In this document: positions 1 through 10,690 of the stretch, piece by piece
How the letters are laid out: every line of letters starts with the position of its first letter
Numbering within the stretch: the stretch's first letter is position 1
Source of the DNA: Pomphorhynchus laevis
Taxonomy: Eukaryota > Acanthocephala > Palaeacanthocephala > Echinorhynchida > Pomphorhynchidae
Assembly (NCBI GenBank): GCA_012934845.2
Contig: WNNJ02003727.1
Location: 167,687-231,686, forward strand
Length of the DNA stretch: 64,000 nucleotides
Reading direction: 5' to 3'
The notes under the pieces: model-generated
Database searches by the model: none
Told to the model about the DNA's origin: nothing
Seen by the model: the letters and a program-made list of their open reading frames with translations, nothing else
Made by a program: the position numbers and the translations under genes

Positions 1-1180
1 AATGACAGCTGTTGGGCCCGTTTCAGGGCCCATCTAACTCTCTTCAGGATACGTTTAAGTCTATCCAGGTCAGCTTTCGCTGAGCAGTTCATCGTAATGG
101 TGAACCCCAGGTATTTTACTCGATATGTGACGGTAGGGAGTGGTTGATTAGTCAGGATGGAAGATAGAGCTGAGAGTGCTAATCTCTTAAGTTTTTTCCT
201 TGTCGCAGGGGCACCATGAAAGACAAACACCTGCGATTTGGAGGAGTTTGAAACAAGGTTGGAAATGGGCAGCTGATCTTTTAATCTTGTAAAGAAACGG
301 CTGATGTCAGAGACTACATCTTTGCACATGCGTCCAGATAACATGGCTGTGGTATCATCAGCATATACCACAATATGTTGATCGCGTTTAAATTTTTTGT
401 ATAGTTCAATAGAGGCAGCAAGATATAAAATAGAAGAAAGTGGGGAGCCTCGAGGTACAACCGTAATAGGTTAGAACTGACGCGCATCAAGGTCATTTTC
501 ATAGAAGAATCGCTTGGTGTACAACAATATTTCCACCCGGTTAACAATTCTCGCAGGCAACCCGAGGGACCTGAGAGAGGAGATATCGAAGGGAATGGAA
601 ATGCGGTTAAATGCAGCAGAAAAGTCAAAGAAAACAGTCACAGAAAGATGATGACTGTTATCTTGACAAAACTGTTGCACTTCACCTATTGCTAAATGGA
701 CCGAGCGATCTTTTACGTACTCATGAAAACCTGGTGGGATTAAATTTAGCTTACTTAGATGATCACAGATTCTACTCGCAAGCACTTTTTCGTAGATCGA
801 GACGAGGGAATTTTGAATTGAAATAGGCCGCAGATATTTGGGACATGTAATCGACTTCTTTTTAGGTAAAAATACTCAACGGCTAATATTGATGTTAGCA
901 ATGTCGGACGGGGAGGCTAATAGCATTGTTATGGCGACTTCCTTTCTCTGACTGTCTGTCAAAAGCTGACAGACATGAGTGGAGAGTGGCGCATGTGTTT
1001 TAGTGGTGCCCGGGAGTGGCCCCCAGGAGTTAAGGATATCTGTAACAGATAAGTCCCTACTCCTGAAGTCAAACCAAGTCGGGATTGGTTGGGGTGATTG
1101 AGTGACTCCATAATTGTGTAGGGATAGTGACTCATCCAAAACTTTATCAAGGCCTATTCTACCAATCCAACCTAATGCTC
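1..1180 (-). mobile_element. R1/LOA-type LINE, reverse transcriptase part (edge-truncated)
   Basis: Minus-strand reading gives a LINE reverse transcriptase in pieces. The palm block FDFSAAFN lies near 600-640, a PRGSPLSS block near 440-460, and the catalytic YADDT near 355-370. After it comes a thumb-like stretch with TYRVKYLGFTI near 90-130. The PRGSPLS form of the usual PQGSPLS motif and the gag-like ORF1 further upstream fit the R1/LOA/I group better than CR1. The frame changes more than once between the palm and YADDT blocks, so this copy cannot make one protein. The 3' end lies beyond the left edge of the window. Confidence 0.85.
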
Positions 1181-1187
1181 TATCCTT

Positions 1188-1469
1188 TCAACAGACAAAC
1201 TTCTCCTTCTTGAATATCTTCCAGAAGGAAGACTGAGAAGGGCTAAGGCGAGAAATGCATGCCTTATCCCTACTAAGCTGGAACCTATATCTGGTGCTCC
1301 AGTATTCATTCGAGAGGACTTGTCTGGCGGATACAGATATGTTAGGAAGGTGTAGCATTTTAGCTAGGACCTTGATTTTTGTTGGAGTGGGATTGTATAT
1401 GCGACCTTTATAGGTAGTCGATAGTATCGCGGTAGCTTGCGAAGAGAGGTAGGTATTAAATTCGGTCAA
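1188..1469 (-). pseudogene. LINE linker between endonuclease and reverse transcriptase
   Basis: This minus-strand open stretch of about 93 codons sits between the endonuclease block (1485-2180) and the reverse transcriptase block (1-1180) of the same LINE. It contains a run with WSTRYRFQLSRDKA and ends in SFWKIFK, the kind of aromatic and basic motif found between the EN and RT domains of Jockey/R1-group LINEs. It carries no catalytic motif. Assignment rests on position and composition. Confidence 0.6.
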
Positions 1470-1484
1470 ACTCTCATTCCCAAT

Positions 1485-2180
1485 TCAGGGGAATAGTTGG
1501 ATAGCTGCCTGAAAGAAGGCCACCCTGATGGGATCAAAGTGAAACCTTCTCAGCAACGTATCTTCCTCTAACCGCCAACGAATTAGGTCATGAGAGGTGG
1601 TCTGTTGTTGGCGCGACTGCTCAGTACAGAAGGGTTTCAACAACCACTTCTCATTCACATGTAGCAGTAATATGTCGAGGAGTGAATTAGTTGTTGAGCA
1701 ATGAAAGGTGGGGGATGGTGGTTTGTGAATAAGATAGTCGTTCCTGGCTCGGCGGTTTGCTGCATTAATCCAACGACCAGTACTATCGTTGAAGTCACCA
1801 AGTAACATATCATAGCCACTACCCAATATACGATCCAGAAGCTCACGGTTCTTGTGAATATCTCCTGGCCGTATATAAATATTGGCTATGTTGATGCGTT
1901 TGCCGTTCATACGAAGTGATATAGCTTAACAAGATAGGGCAGGACAAGAGTAGTTAATAAGGAGGGAAGATCTTAAGGAGCATTTAACTAAGGTTAAAAG
2001 ACCTTGAGATGAAGAAGAGTGAGGAGAGCTTATATACGGAGTGAAGTGGGTGTATATATCCTGAGAAATAAATCGAGTAATGTTCTGGGGGATACGGATA
2101 GACCGCGTCTCCTGAAGGACTATAACATCTGCATCTCTACCAGATAAAAGGCTAATGGCAGAAGCACCTCTGAATTCCAC
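1485..2180 (-). mobile_element. R1/LOA-type LINE, APE-like endonuclease domain
   Basis: Two minus-strand open stretches together show the signature order of an apurinic-type LINE endonuclease. VIVLQET (catalytic glutamate) is at about 2110-2130, NIYIRPG at about 1870-1890, and LLGDFND at about 1795-1815. SLLDILL and TSHDLI (catalytic histidine) follow towards 1570-1680. This enzyme nicks target DNA to prime reverse transcription. The two stretches lie in different frames with a break near 1920-1930, so the copy is defective. The gag-like ORF1 lies immediately upstream on the same strand. Confidence 0.85.
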
Positions 2181-2499
2181 TGAAGTATATTCAGTGAAAG
2201 AGGCTCGGGTTTACTCACTATTGTGTAAGATTAGTTGAACGGGGTTAGCCAACCTAGACAGAGCTGGGTGCAAGAGGGATTCCCCTCTCGCCACTAGCCC
2301 CACCCAGAGCCGGAGCCACATGGGCATATCTTCATTTCCCAGTGAGGCACTGTCTGACATCATATCCTTCATTAATTTGCCGACTTTAATGGGTGGGACA
2401 GTCCTTGCGGACGCCCCCTCTTCTTCGAGTGGGAGGTTCTCACCTCTTCTGGCACTGGGCAGCCATCCCCACAAATGCGGCAACAATCGGACCCAACAT

Positions 2500-3490
2500 T
2501 AATTGCATCTAAGATAGAATAGATTTCTTAATATTATCCATCAAATGTATGATGTCTGAATCTGACATTCGATTCGGTGGTTGGGATGCAGCAGTAGCAA
2601 ATTGTTTGATGGATGACGTTTTTTTAAAGTGTTGCCTGTAATTCTTAAAGTGCTGACACCGCCGCGACCAGACGGGATATTCCCCCACGCAATTGACACA
2701 GGAAAGAATGGCAAGGCATCTCTCACCTATGCTCATTTTCTGGCATGCACCAGAGGCACATACACCACAAACCGTAGTCTTTCCACATGAGGACCCCCAG
2801 TGTCCCCATGCATTGCACTTATTACAGTGCGGATATGTCAAATTATTCTCTTCAATAAGAGAAAATCTTAAATTGAATCCCATGAATCGGTAGAGGGAGG
2901 ATTTCGCCAATATCAGGCCTGTGTCTAAATCAGCATTGCAGAATGCCACAGGGAGAGGCTCGCCCCTTCCCCGTGACTTTCCTCACCGAATGGAGGCCAA
3001 AGGATTTCCTTAATACATTAGAGTCATCATCCGAAAGACATACCGGAAAGTTACTGATTTTTTGTGCGCATTGTATAGGTTTCAAGGTGATAGTACCTAT
3101 ATGAGATAGGTTCTGGGCGAAATATTCATGATAATCTCATTGTGCAGCTGTTGACAAAAGACACTCTCAAGGAATTTTCCGATATTTTCACTGTGTTGAA
3201 TATGACCCGATTTGATATTTTATCTACATATTTTTGCCGAAATGTTGAAAACAGGTTGTTTTTCAATTGGTTTTAGTGCATTAATTACACATAAATTAGC
3301 TTGCTTTGGAATTGGGGGAAGCAACCCTATGTCAGCGACATAATTACACAATCTTTACTAACCTTGATGCCGGAATCCGAAGTAGAGGAAGATATAACAC
3401 CTCTTACCTGATCCCCGTTGACGTTTTTGACAGGAAAATCACCAAAAAGTGGGGAGCTTTGATGCTCCGACGCTAAATTTTTGCTTACTT
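2500..3490 (-). mobile_element. R1/LOA-type LINE ORF1 (gag-like, zinc knuckles)
   Basis: The minus-strand reading at 2509-2949 contains three cysteine-rich knuckles. CNKCNAWGHWGSSC is a perfect CX2CX4HX4C. It is followed by CGVCASGAC and by CVNCVGEYPVWSRRC, in which the usual histidine is tyrosine. Such triple knuckles are the nucleic-acid-binding end of ORF1 proteins in the Jockey/R1/I group. A further piece at 3327-3490 (SPLFGDFPVKNVNGDQVRG) probably belongs to the N-terminal part. The frame is broken between the two pieces. ORF2 follows directly downstream on the same strand. Confidence 0.8.
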
Positions 3491-3610
3491 TACTTAACAT
3501 TTGATGAAACATATTTTTGCATGAGCATTCATGCATACCATATATTATAAAATATAATGCATTAAAAATTATATAATTTTTATAAATTTTAAAAATTATA
3601 TTATTATACA
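3490..3610 (-). mobile_element. Penelope-like element 3' fragment
   Basis: The stretch with a GAGCATTCATGCATACC core followed by AT-rich sequence recurs almost unchanged at 27280-27310, 27715-27740 and 28010-28025. There it lies at the junction between a PLE reverse-transcriptase C-terminus and the next tandem unit. Here it is a short orphan piece between two LINEs. Confidence 0.5.
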
Positions 3611-3672
3611 TTCAACAACATACGAGCATTAGTTCAAATAGCTGGCTCACAATAAGTTTGTAAATAAATTTA

Positions 3673-4690
3673 TTAGTTATTAAAATAAGGAAATTCAACA
3701 CGAAACATTGCTTGATCCATTCGTAGTCTTCTTTTAAAAGTATTAAGTGAACTGCATCCAACAGTGTCTGCATCAAGGTTGTTCCAAAGCTCAACAATTC
3801 TTCTATCAAATTGCATCGCGCCCAATTTCTGTACTCTGTTTCTTCGAATAGTTAAAGAATGACCGCGAAGAACATTTGAACCACGTAGTTGAACCCTACT
3901 CCGAAGAGGGTGATGAGGACGTTGGAATAAATTCCAAACAAGGCACATATCCATGTACCTACGGGTCCATGTGACGGTCTCAAGTCCTAATGATCTAAGT
4001 CTGTCTTCATAAGGCAGCGACGCTAAAGTTGGTGCTAGCTTTGAGCCCTGCGAAGTACCCTCGCTGATTTCTTATGTTCATGCACAGTACGTGGGTATAC
4101 AACCGGAGCTGCATATAAAAGTCTACTTAATACATGTGCTAAAATCAGAGGCCGAAGAGCAGTCGGATTAACGCGAACAAACGCGCGTCGAATCATACCT
4201 ATCATTTTATTGGAGTTGACACAAGCTTGATCAGTGTGCTTTTTAGTTGATAAATTAGAGGTAACCCATACTCCTAAATCTTTGTAACTATCGACACTTT
4301 CCACAATACAGCCCTTATATGTGTAACAAACTGATGTTAGTTGCTTGCAAGCATTACTAATAATACGCATGTGTTTGCATTTCGAAACATTTATCACAAG
4401 CTTGTTAGACGCCGCCCACAACTCCACATTATATATGTCAGTTTGCAAATTATCAACATCCTCACATGAATGAATGGGCCGCTATATTTTTAAGTCATCT
4501 GCATACAAACATGATCGAGAGCGAATGCACCCAGGCAAATCGTTAACATAAATGCTGAATAAAAGCGGACCCAAAACTGAACCTTGAGGTACTCCAATAT
4601 GGCATTCTCTAGACACAGACAATGACCAATCAACAAGTACTCGAAAGCAACGATCACGAAGAAATTCTCTAAACCAATCAACCATTATGA
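3673..4690 (-). mobile_element. CR1-like LINE, 3' half of reverse transcriptase
   Basis: Three consecutive minus-strand open stretches make the C-terminal half of a CR1-clade reverse transcriptase. VDWFREFL begins near 4685, GVPQGSVLGPLLFSIYVNDL follows near 4600, and YADDLKI ends near 4482. A long thumb and C-terminal region ends with NLDADTVGCSSLNTFKRRL near 3700. The protein ends in VEFPYFNN and a stop at 3673, a typical CR1 C-terminus. Interruptions separate 4482/4448 and 4035/3954, so the copy is dead. The 5' end is cut at about 4686, where a plus-strand LINE begins. Confidence 0.88.
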
Positions 4691-6150
4691 TAAAATTCTG
4701 GCCACTGGCAGTGTCCCAGAAGATTGGAAAACTGCAACCGTTGTTCCTATTCCCAAAAAATTTTTTGCATCATCCTGTGGTGATTATAGGCCAATAAGCT
4801 TAACCTCTTCTCTGTGCAAAGTTCTCGAACGCGCCATCAGCACTAGAGTCTACGATCATCTTGTCTCTCTTGGTATACTATCGTCCGCTCAACATGGTTT
4901 TCGTCACTCCCGTTCTTGTTTGACGAACTTGCTTACCGCGCGCGAAACTTGGACCCAGTCGTTAAGTTTTGGTAGCTCACTCGATATAATCTTTATTGAT
5001 TTTTCGAAAGCCTTCGATCGCGTCCCTCATGATGGGATGATTAGGTTGTTAGCACACTACGGAGTATCCTCCATGTTATGCAATTGGATTCGTGATTTTT
5101 TGGACGGGAGATCATTTCAGGTGAGGGTTGGCAATAGCATGTCTTCTACTAGGTTAGTTAAATCCGGAGTTCCGCAAGGTACAGTCCTTGGTCCCTTGCT
5201 TTTTATTATATTTCTCAATGATCTTCTGTTACGCATAAACAGTCCCTGCCTGGCATTCGCAGACGATGTGAAAGTGTGGTGCGATAGCATCTTAGATCCT
5301 GATGGCCGGCATCTACAACATGATCTCCAGACAATCTACGACTGGAGCAGTGCTACCGGTATGACCATAAATGTAGATAAGTGCGTTCATATGAAACTCG
5401 GCAAATGTAAATCTGATCATGAATTCTATTTAGGATGTTATAAGCTTCACAACATTTCTGTTCATAGAGACCTAGGGATTATTTTGAATAACGACCTTAA
5501 AACACGACCGAATACCGATTATATCTACGGTAAAGCCATGAAGGCCTTGTATTGTATTAAGAACACATTTAGTAAGCTGCATCCAAAATTATTTAAGCAT
5601 CTCTACTGTGCGTTAGTCCGTCCGCATGTGGAATACTGCATCGCATCAACTTTTCCATCCACCAAGGCTGAGATGAAAAAGACCGAGTCGATTCTACGTA
5701 GAGGAACCAAACTTTGCATTACATCTCTTTATTCTTACAATGAGCGCCTAGCTTGCTTAAAAATGCCTTCAACGGCCCAGAGGCTACTATATTTAGATCT
5801 TGTAGCGATGTGGCATTTGGTTCGTGGAAAAGAGGGGTTCCCATCCAATTCGATAAAATTGAGAAATTCGCGTCGCAGAGGTCACTCCCTTACGTTATTT
5901 AAATTCCCCCATGGCAAAATAAGGAGTGTGAGTAGGCTTTCCCACCGCGCATTGAATGTTTGGAATTCGCTGCCTGAAGACGTCGTCAATGCTACTAGCA
6001 ATAGACACTTCAAGAAGATGCTGCTGAAGTGGATTGTGAACTCTAATTTGGATTCGTGGATGTATTTTAATTGATATTTTAAAATGTAATTTGTGAACAG
6101 TTGAAACAGCCATTTGCGGCTAGTAACTTGTACACTATAATAATAATTAT
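4686..6150 (+). mobile_element. CR1-like LINE, 5'-truncated, open RT and 3' end
   Basis: A single open frame runs from about 4686 to the stop at 6074, roughly 460 codons, without an interruption. It starts inside the RT at DKILATGSVPEDWKTATVVP. It then shows DYRPISLTS, QHGFRHSRSCLTNLL, the catalytic block IDFSKAFDRVPHD (about 4995-5030), SGVPQGTVLGPLLFIIF, and AFADDVKVW in place of YADD. The C-terminus VWNSLPEDVVNATS and a short tail end in an ATAATAATAATT microsatellite near 6140-6150, as is usual for CR1 3' ends. The intact frame suggests a fairly recent insertion. It is 5'-truncated and abuts an opposite-strand CR1 at its 5' end. The endonuclease is missing, so it cannot move by itself. 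Confidence 0.92.
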
Positions 6151-6311
6151 GTTTGGGAATCCAGTATTGACAAGTTTTTGAAGAAGTATACCATGATCTA
6201 AAAAGTATTATAAAAGAGTATTAAAAAGATTATAAAAAGTATATAATTTTTATATAATTTAAAAATTATATAATTTTGGAATTATATAATTCCAAAATTA
6301 TATAATTCTAA
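6150..6311. repeat. AT-rich palindromic stretch
   Basis: Short self-complementary AT runs fill this interval. One near 6265-6300 is a palindrome around GGAATTATATAATTCC. No gene is seen. Confidence 0.5.
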
Positions 6312-6590
6312 AATTAATCGTTGGGGAGGTTGCCGCCTTTGCAGAGAGCAAGAAGAGGGAAAAATACAATGAGATCGACAATAGAATATATACCTTCGTT
6401 CCAATCGCGGTCGAGTCCTTGGGTCTCTTGGGCAAGGAAACCTCGTGCTTTATTGAAGAGATCGGGAAGATGATGTCACTGGCGAACCTCGATCAACGGC
6501 TTTCCTCAGGCAACGATTAAGCGCATCGGTTCAACGTGGGAATGCAGCGTGTATACTCGAATGCTTGGCAATCAATCGGTTTTCGACTTT
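6312..6590 (+). mobile_element. LINE C-terminal fragment
   Basis: The plus-strand reading gives VAAFAESKKREKYNEIDNRI, then YTFVPIAVESLGLLGKE, a stop, and NVGMQRVYSNAWQS. Runs of the form KKxKY..., F-P-IAVE-x-G-x-x-G and a late MQR/N block end the protein of several animal LINEs that use a restriction-like endonuclease. It is probably the tail of such an element. Only the last 90 or so codons survive. Confidence 0.5.
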
Positions 6591-6599
6591 TTTAATTGA

Positions 6600-6870
6600 A
6601 TGTATGTACTTATTTCAAACTATGTTTTAATGTATTATATTTTATTTAAGAAAATAAATTTTTATACATTGAATAATGAAATTTTAAGAATTGCAACAAT
6701 TTGTAACGATATTAGCTTTCTTCAAAATCATTTAAATACTTTAATAGATGCATATTTTAAACTAGGTTACTATAAAGATACTATCAAACAGAAAATATTT
6801 AAATATGTAAAATTGTACAATTTAATCTTGATGATAGCAGTTGGTTATCGAAAATTTAATATTTAAAATA
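6600..6870 (+). mobile_element. Penelope-like RT C-terminal fragment
   Basis: An 88-codon open stretch contains [20 protein letters not shown], then [18 protein letters not shown]. The same peptide appears in the three units at 27048-28030 on the other strand. The pattern I-x-RI-x-x-IC-N-D-x-x-FL followed by L...YFKLGYYKD matches the region after the catalytic core of PLE reverse transcriptases. It is a fossil fragment. Confidence 0.6.
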
Positions 6871-7084
6871 AAAAATTTTATTTCATTCTATTCACTAATA
6901 AATAATAAATAGTTAAGTTTTTTTTATTTAATTTGAGGTATTTGATATAAAACACTTGAAATAAAGTAATTTGAAGTATTAATGTTATGCTAAAGTAATG
7001 TTGTTCAACACATTACTTTATTTATGCGTAACATAACGGAAATGTTAAAGCATTTTTCGTTCTTTAAATAATAAAAGGCAAAGT
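6871..7084. other. AT-rich spacer
   Basis: This is AT-rich sequence with no gene or clear repeat apart from a short inverted pair around ACATTACTTTA near 7005-7020. Confidence 0.4.
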
Positions 7085-7495
7085 CCAGAACAAATAAATT
7101 AAAAAAATCAATACATCGGAAGCTATTTGGTCATTTTCAGGAATATCTGAAACAGTAATTTACAGCTTAACACGTTATAATGTAAGTACTTCAAAACCAT
7201 TCTGAGCGTTCAATTTCTGTTTTATTGCTTGAACATTAATTGCTTCTTTATTTGTGCGTTTTCTCAAAAAATGCTCTTACACATACAATCGAAATTAGAC
7301 GGTCATGCCATCTTCACTGGTTTTGACGTTAACTCCAGTAAATCATTCTAAGCGAATAATTTGTTACAAATTTAATATTTAAGTCGGACAAAAATATTTC
7401 AATTTAGAATGTCATTTTGACATATATCTTTATTGAAATTTTGACGATTTTTTTTTATTTCGCACGTTGCTTTAATCTATTTAATTTAGACAGAC
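7085..7495. repeat. Left copy of a ~400-bp direct repeat
   Basis: The block from CCAGAACAAATAAATTAAAA to CACGTTGCTTTAATCTATTT reappears at 8158-8475 with scattered differences. Shared landmarks are the GCTTAACACGTTATAATG run, AAAATGCTCTTACACA and CTTCACTGGTT. The right copy lacks about 80 bp found here at 7359-7437, and a TTTG microhomology flanks the missing piece. A LINE fragment lies between the copies. Confidence 0.8.
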
Positions 7496-7639
7496 GTATT
7501 CTCATTGATATTAATCGCTGCAACTTTAAAATCAAATTGAATCTTATCTGAACAACTTTGCAATAGGATTGTGTTTAGACTAAACGCTGGTCCTACGCCA
7601 GCTGTCATATAACTATCCAAAAATTTCGAAAGTCGGAGT

Positions 7640-8157
7640 TAATAACCCGTGATCCTAAGGGTCAAATTCGATTGTTGAACTTGATTCCCGAATACATTCT
7701 GACTGATCCCAACGACGCTGTCATCTTGGGCACTCCGATAGGAATCAATTTGGCGGTCAATGAAACCGTGAATCAATGCGTATCGCTTGTCCAGAACACT
7801 GTTAAACGAATGGTCGATCTATCTAAACGCTGTTTCTGCTGCGATGAAGCTTCAGCATACAAAAATTTCTCATCTGCTACGCTACGCCCCTTGCTCTTCA
7901 TGCCCGCCACTAAAGCATTATGACAAAATCCTAAAGTCTGCTCTGACCAACATATTGAATTTACATCTGGATGATAAAGCATGGCGACAAGCAACTCTGC
8001 CGATTGACTTGGGTGGCTTAGGTCTATATCGCAGTGAAGTTATATCACTGCCGGCATATTTGTACTCCATCCCAGGCACGTCGGTTCTCGTAAAGGCATT
8101 GGTGGGACCAAACCTTGAAGCAACCAGCGGAGTAGACTGCTCGGATTTTCAAATAAA
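7640..8157 (+). mobile_element. LINE fragment (restriction-endonuclease type), middle part
   Basis: The first frame (7672-7850) reads LIPEYILTDPNDAVILGTPI. A second frame from about 7850 to 8150 reads LLRYAPCSSCPPLKHYDKIL and then DDKAWRQATLPIDLGGLGLY. The order DPxxAVxLGxPIG, LLR-x-x-P, LDDxAWxQAxLPxxLGGLG is the post-RT region of an animal LINE whose C-terminal end carries a PD-(D/E)XK-like nuclease. A +1/-1 frame change near 7850 breaks it. Related C-terminal pieces occur at 10010-10365 and 36900-37585. Confidence 0.7.
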
Positions 8158-8475
8158 TGTTCAGAACAAATATATTAAAAAAATTAAATACTTCGGAAAC
8201 TACTAGGTCATTTTCAGGAATACCTGAAACAAAAATTTGCAGCTTAACACGTTATAATGTAAGTACTTCAAAATCATTCTGAGCGTTCAATTTTGGTTTT
8301 AATTGCTTCTTTATTTTTGCGTTTTTTCAAAAAATGCTCTTACACACAAGTACATAAATAGAAATTGGACGGTTATGCTTTCTTCACTGGTTATGACGTT
8401 AAGTCCAATAAATCATTCTGAGCGAATAATTTGACGATTATTTTTATTTCGCACGTTGCTTTAATCTACTTAATT
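8158..8475. repeat. Right copy of the ~400-bp direct repeat
   Basis: This is the partner of 7085-7495, beginning at TCAGAACAAATATATTAAAA and ending at GCTTTAATCTACTTAATTTT. It carries the internal deletion described for the pair. Its end abuts the 3' break of a minus-strand family L LINE. Confidence 0.8.
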
Positions 8476-9465
8476 TTGGATGTATGATCAAAACGACGAA
8501 GACGAAGGATAAGCCGAACGACTACGTTGACGATGCGTCGTAGCAGTGGAAGAAAAGTGTATTTAGGTGAGTTGGAAACTAGACTTAGAAAGTAATCAAG
8601 TCTTGAGAATAGGAGAGAAGATATGAGAGTCATACAAAGGAAATCGATCAATCTACGAATTTGACGGAGGTTGTGGAGAATCAAGGCAGACGAGCGTACT
8701 TTATCTCTAACGAAAGGTTTAAGTTAAAGTCGGTTGTCGAAATGGAAGCTAAGGAAAACGAGACTATTAACGATAGGAAGAATTGTAGAAGTTAATGATA
8801 CAGAGGAAGGTTCAAATCCGAAGCGTCGAAGTAAGATTTACATAATTTTGGATTTACATAACTTTGGAAAGCTGTGGGTTAGATATGATAATACAGCGAT
8901 CGAGCGAATGAAAGCGTTTACGTGGATTTGGTGGACGAAGAGAGCTGGTAGAGTAAAGGCATAAGAGCAGATATAAGTTGGAATGACAGGGATGCTCAAT
9001 GGAGATTGAAGATAAGTTGGAGCATGTGTGACAGGAGTGGAATGTTGAATCGGTTGATCGGATATGTTACTGGAGATGATTTTGACGAAAGGATGTAAAT
9101 TGTGAAGTGATACTGGGAGGTAGAGTAAGGAGTACGTGAAGATATGGAAAAAATATGAGAGGTGTTTAAATGGGTTGGGAGGAATAGGAAAGAGGAGGTC
9201 GGGTATGCAAATATTTACCATTAGAATAGTTAGTATGATGAAAATGAATGGAGGTTTGATCAGTAGTTGAACGAGGAGTGCGCGTAAGAATTGGTTCAAT
9301 AATGAGATTATACGATGCATAATTAAGTGTTGATGCGAGGGTAACATCAAAAACAATATTGGTCGGGGTGGTCGTGTGTGAGACAAAAACAAAGGAGCAA
9401 GATAGTTGCAAAAGTTGTACTGATGAGCAAAAAATACATGTAAACGTTTTCGTTGATACACCGAG
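8470..9465 (-). mobile_element. Family L LINE copy a, internally deleted
   Basis: On the minus strand the 5' part (9461 to about 8860) matches the start of the copy at 48480-48780 closely at nucleotide level, for example the shared TTTACATCCTTTCGTC and ATCGCTGTATTATCATATCT. At about 8850 it jumps to a piece matching 59780-60150 of the best copy (ILPIVNSLVFL..., then RRLIDFLCMTLISSLLFSRL). The endonuclease and catalytic RT blocks are therefore missing, and the 3' end is cut. Short tandem repeats lie upstream of its 5' side at 9675-9800. Confidence 0.8.
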
Positions 9466-9674
9466 CGGTCGTATATTTTAACTCGAACAAGGGTTCATAC
9501 GTCACAGTCTTTATAGTATAAAGTATTTACACAGTCTTTATTGTATTTATGGTATAGCCATCATTGCATTCCAACGTGGAATATGCGTGATCAGGAACAG
9601 GGATCTGAGATCGAGCTTCTTTAAACATGATCTTTTATCGAGAGTTTAAGTTTAATCCGAAAATGTAGCGAGCG

Positions 9675-9800
9675 AAACTGACATGAATAATATGGAACTG
9701 ACAGGAATAATCTGGAACACTGGAATAATCTGGAACTGATAGGAATAATCTGAAACTGACAGGAATAATCTGTAACTGGCAACTATCAGAAATAATATGA
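9675..9800 (-). repeat. ~20-bp tandem repeats upstream of family L copy a
   Basis: About six imperfect units of a 20-21 bp motif are present. On the minus strand they read CAGTTCCAGATTATTCCTGT. The core CAGTTCCAGAT is shared with the 16-bp minisatellite at 61820-62255, which also lies upstream of a family L copy in the same relative orientation. Confidence 0.7.
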
Positions 9801-9884
9801 ACTTTTATATTGAAGAAATATATTATAAATACAATTTCCAATTGTAAATATTCAGAAACTGTAGGCAGCATGCTTAACATGTGC

Positions 9885-10010
9885 TTTTTTAATTGACTGA
9901 TATAATAGTAATTATAACTATAATAGTAATTATAATTTAATTATATAATTAAATAGTTTAATTTAATTATATAGTTTTAATTTAATTATATAATTAAGTT
10001 TAATTATATA
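9885..10010. repeat. AT-rich tandem stretch
   Basis: Repeated TTTAATTATATAATTAA-like units are present. No gene is seen. Confidence 0.5.
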
Positions 10011-10365
10011 ACTTTGGCTCCGTCTTATGCTCACGATCGTATGTCAGATCCATTCCAATACCATGAATCGAGGAAAATCAACAAATACGCTGAAAGAATC
10101 ACTAAAGTAGAAAACGCGTCCTTTCATCCGATAATAATCTCGACAACTGGTGGCATTGGGAGAAAGCAGCCGACATTGTATTTAGAAAGATCGCAACCAT
10201 AATGTCACTTAAAAGAAAGACATCGTATTCAGATTGCATAGCTAAAATTCGTTGCAAAATATCAACAACGATCGCTAAATGTGTGTCAATGACACTGCGA
10301 TCTAAAAGAAGAACCTCCCCAAGAAAATATCAACAGACCGGCGAAAACAAAGAATACTGACAAGT
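10010..10365 (+). mobile_element. LINE C-terminal nuclease fragment
   Basis: The plus strand reads DPFQYHESRKINKYAERITK, then ENASFHPIIISTTGGIGRKQ. After a stop near 10200 comes SLKRKTSYSDCIAKIRCKIS. The Y-x-x-HE-x-x-KI-x-x-YAERI and F-x-P-I-I-x-STTGGIG blocks followed by a basic helix are the extreme C-terminus of a LINE family. The fuller copy is at 36328-37585, where the equivalents are [13 protein letters not shown] and [11 protein letters not shown]. It is 5'-truncated. Confidence 0.7.
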
Positions 10366-10489
10366 ATCAGTTCCTTCGTTAGGATGTTGATAAAGTGTGA
10401 TTTGTAATGATAATTTGTAACTGTGAAGAAACCATAAACATTATGGATATTTGAAATGGGTTGAATTCCCGCTGTATGTTATGTTTTGT

Positions 10490-10690
10490 AATAAATATTG
10501 TTGTGTAAAAAATTATAACTATAATAGTTTAAATTATTATAGTTTATAATTTTTATATTATAAACTATTAAATATTTATATTTTAATATAAATATATATT
10601 TTAGTTATAATTTAATTATAACTATAATAGTTTAAATTGTAATAGTTTTTAATTTTTATATTATAAACTATTAAATATTTATATTTTAAT
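10490..10690. repeat. AT-rich duplicated segment
   Basis: A 75-100 bp AT-rich unit containing TATTATAAACTATTAAATAT occurs twice in tandem (about 10500-10600 and 10610-10690). Each is internally palindromic. No gene is seen. Confidence 0.6.
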
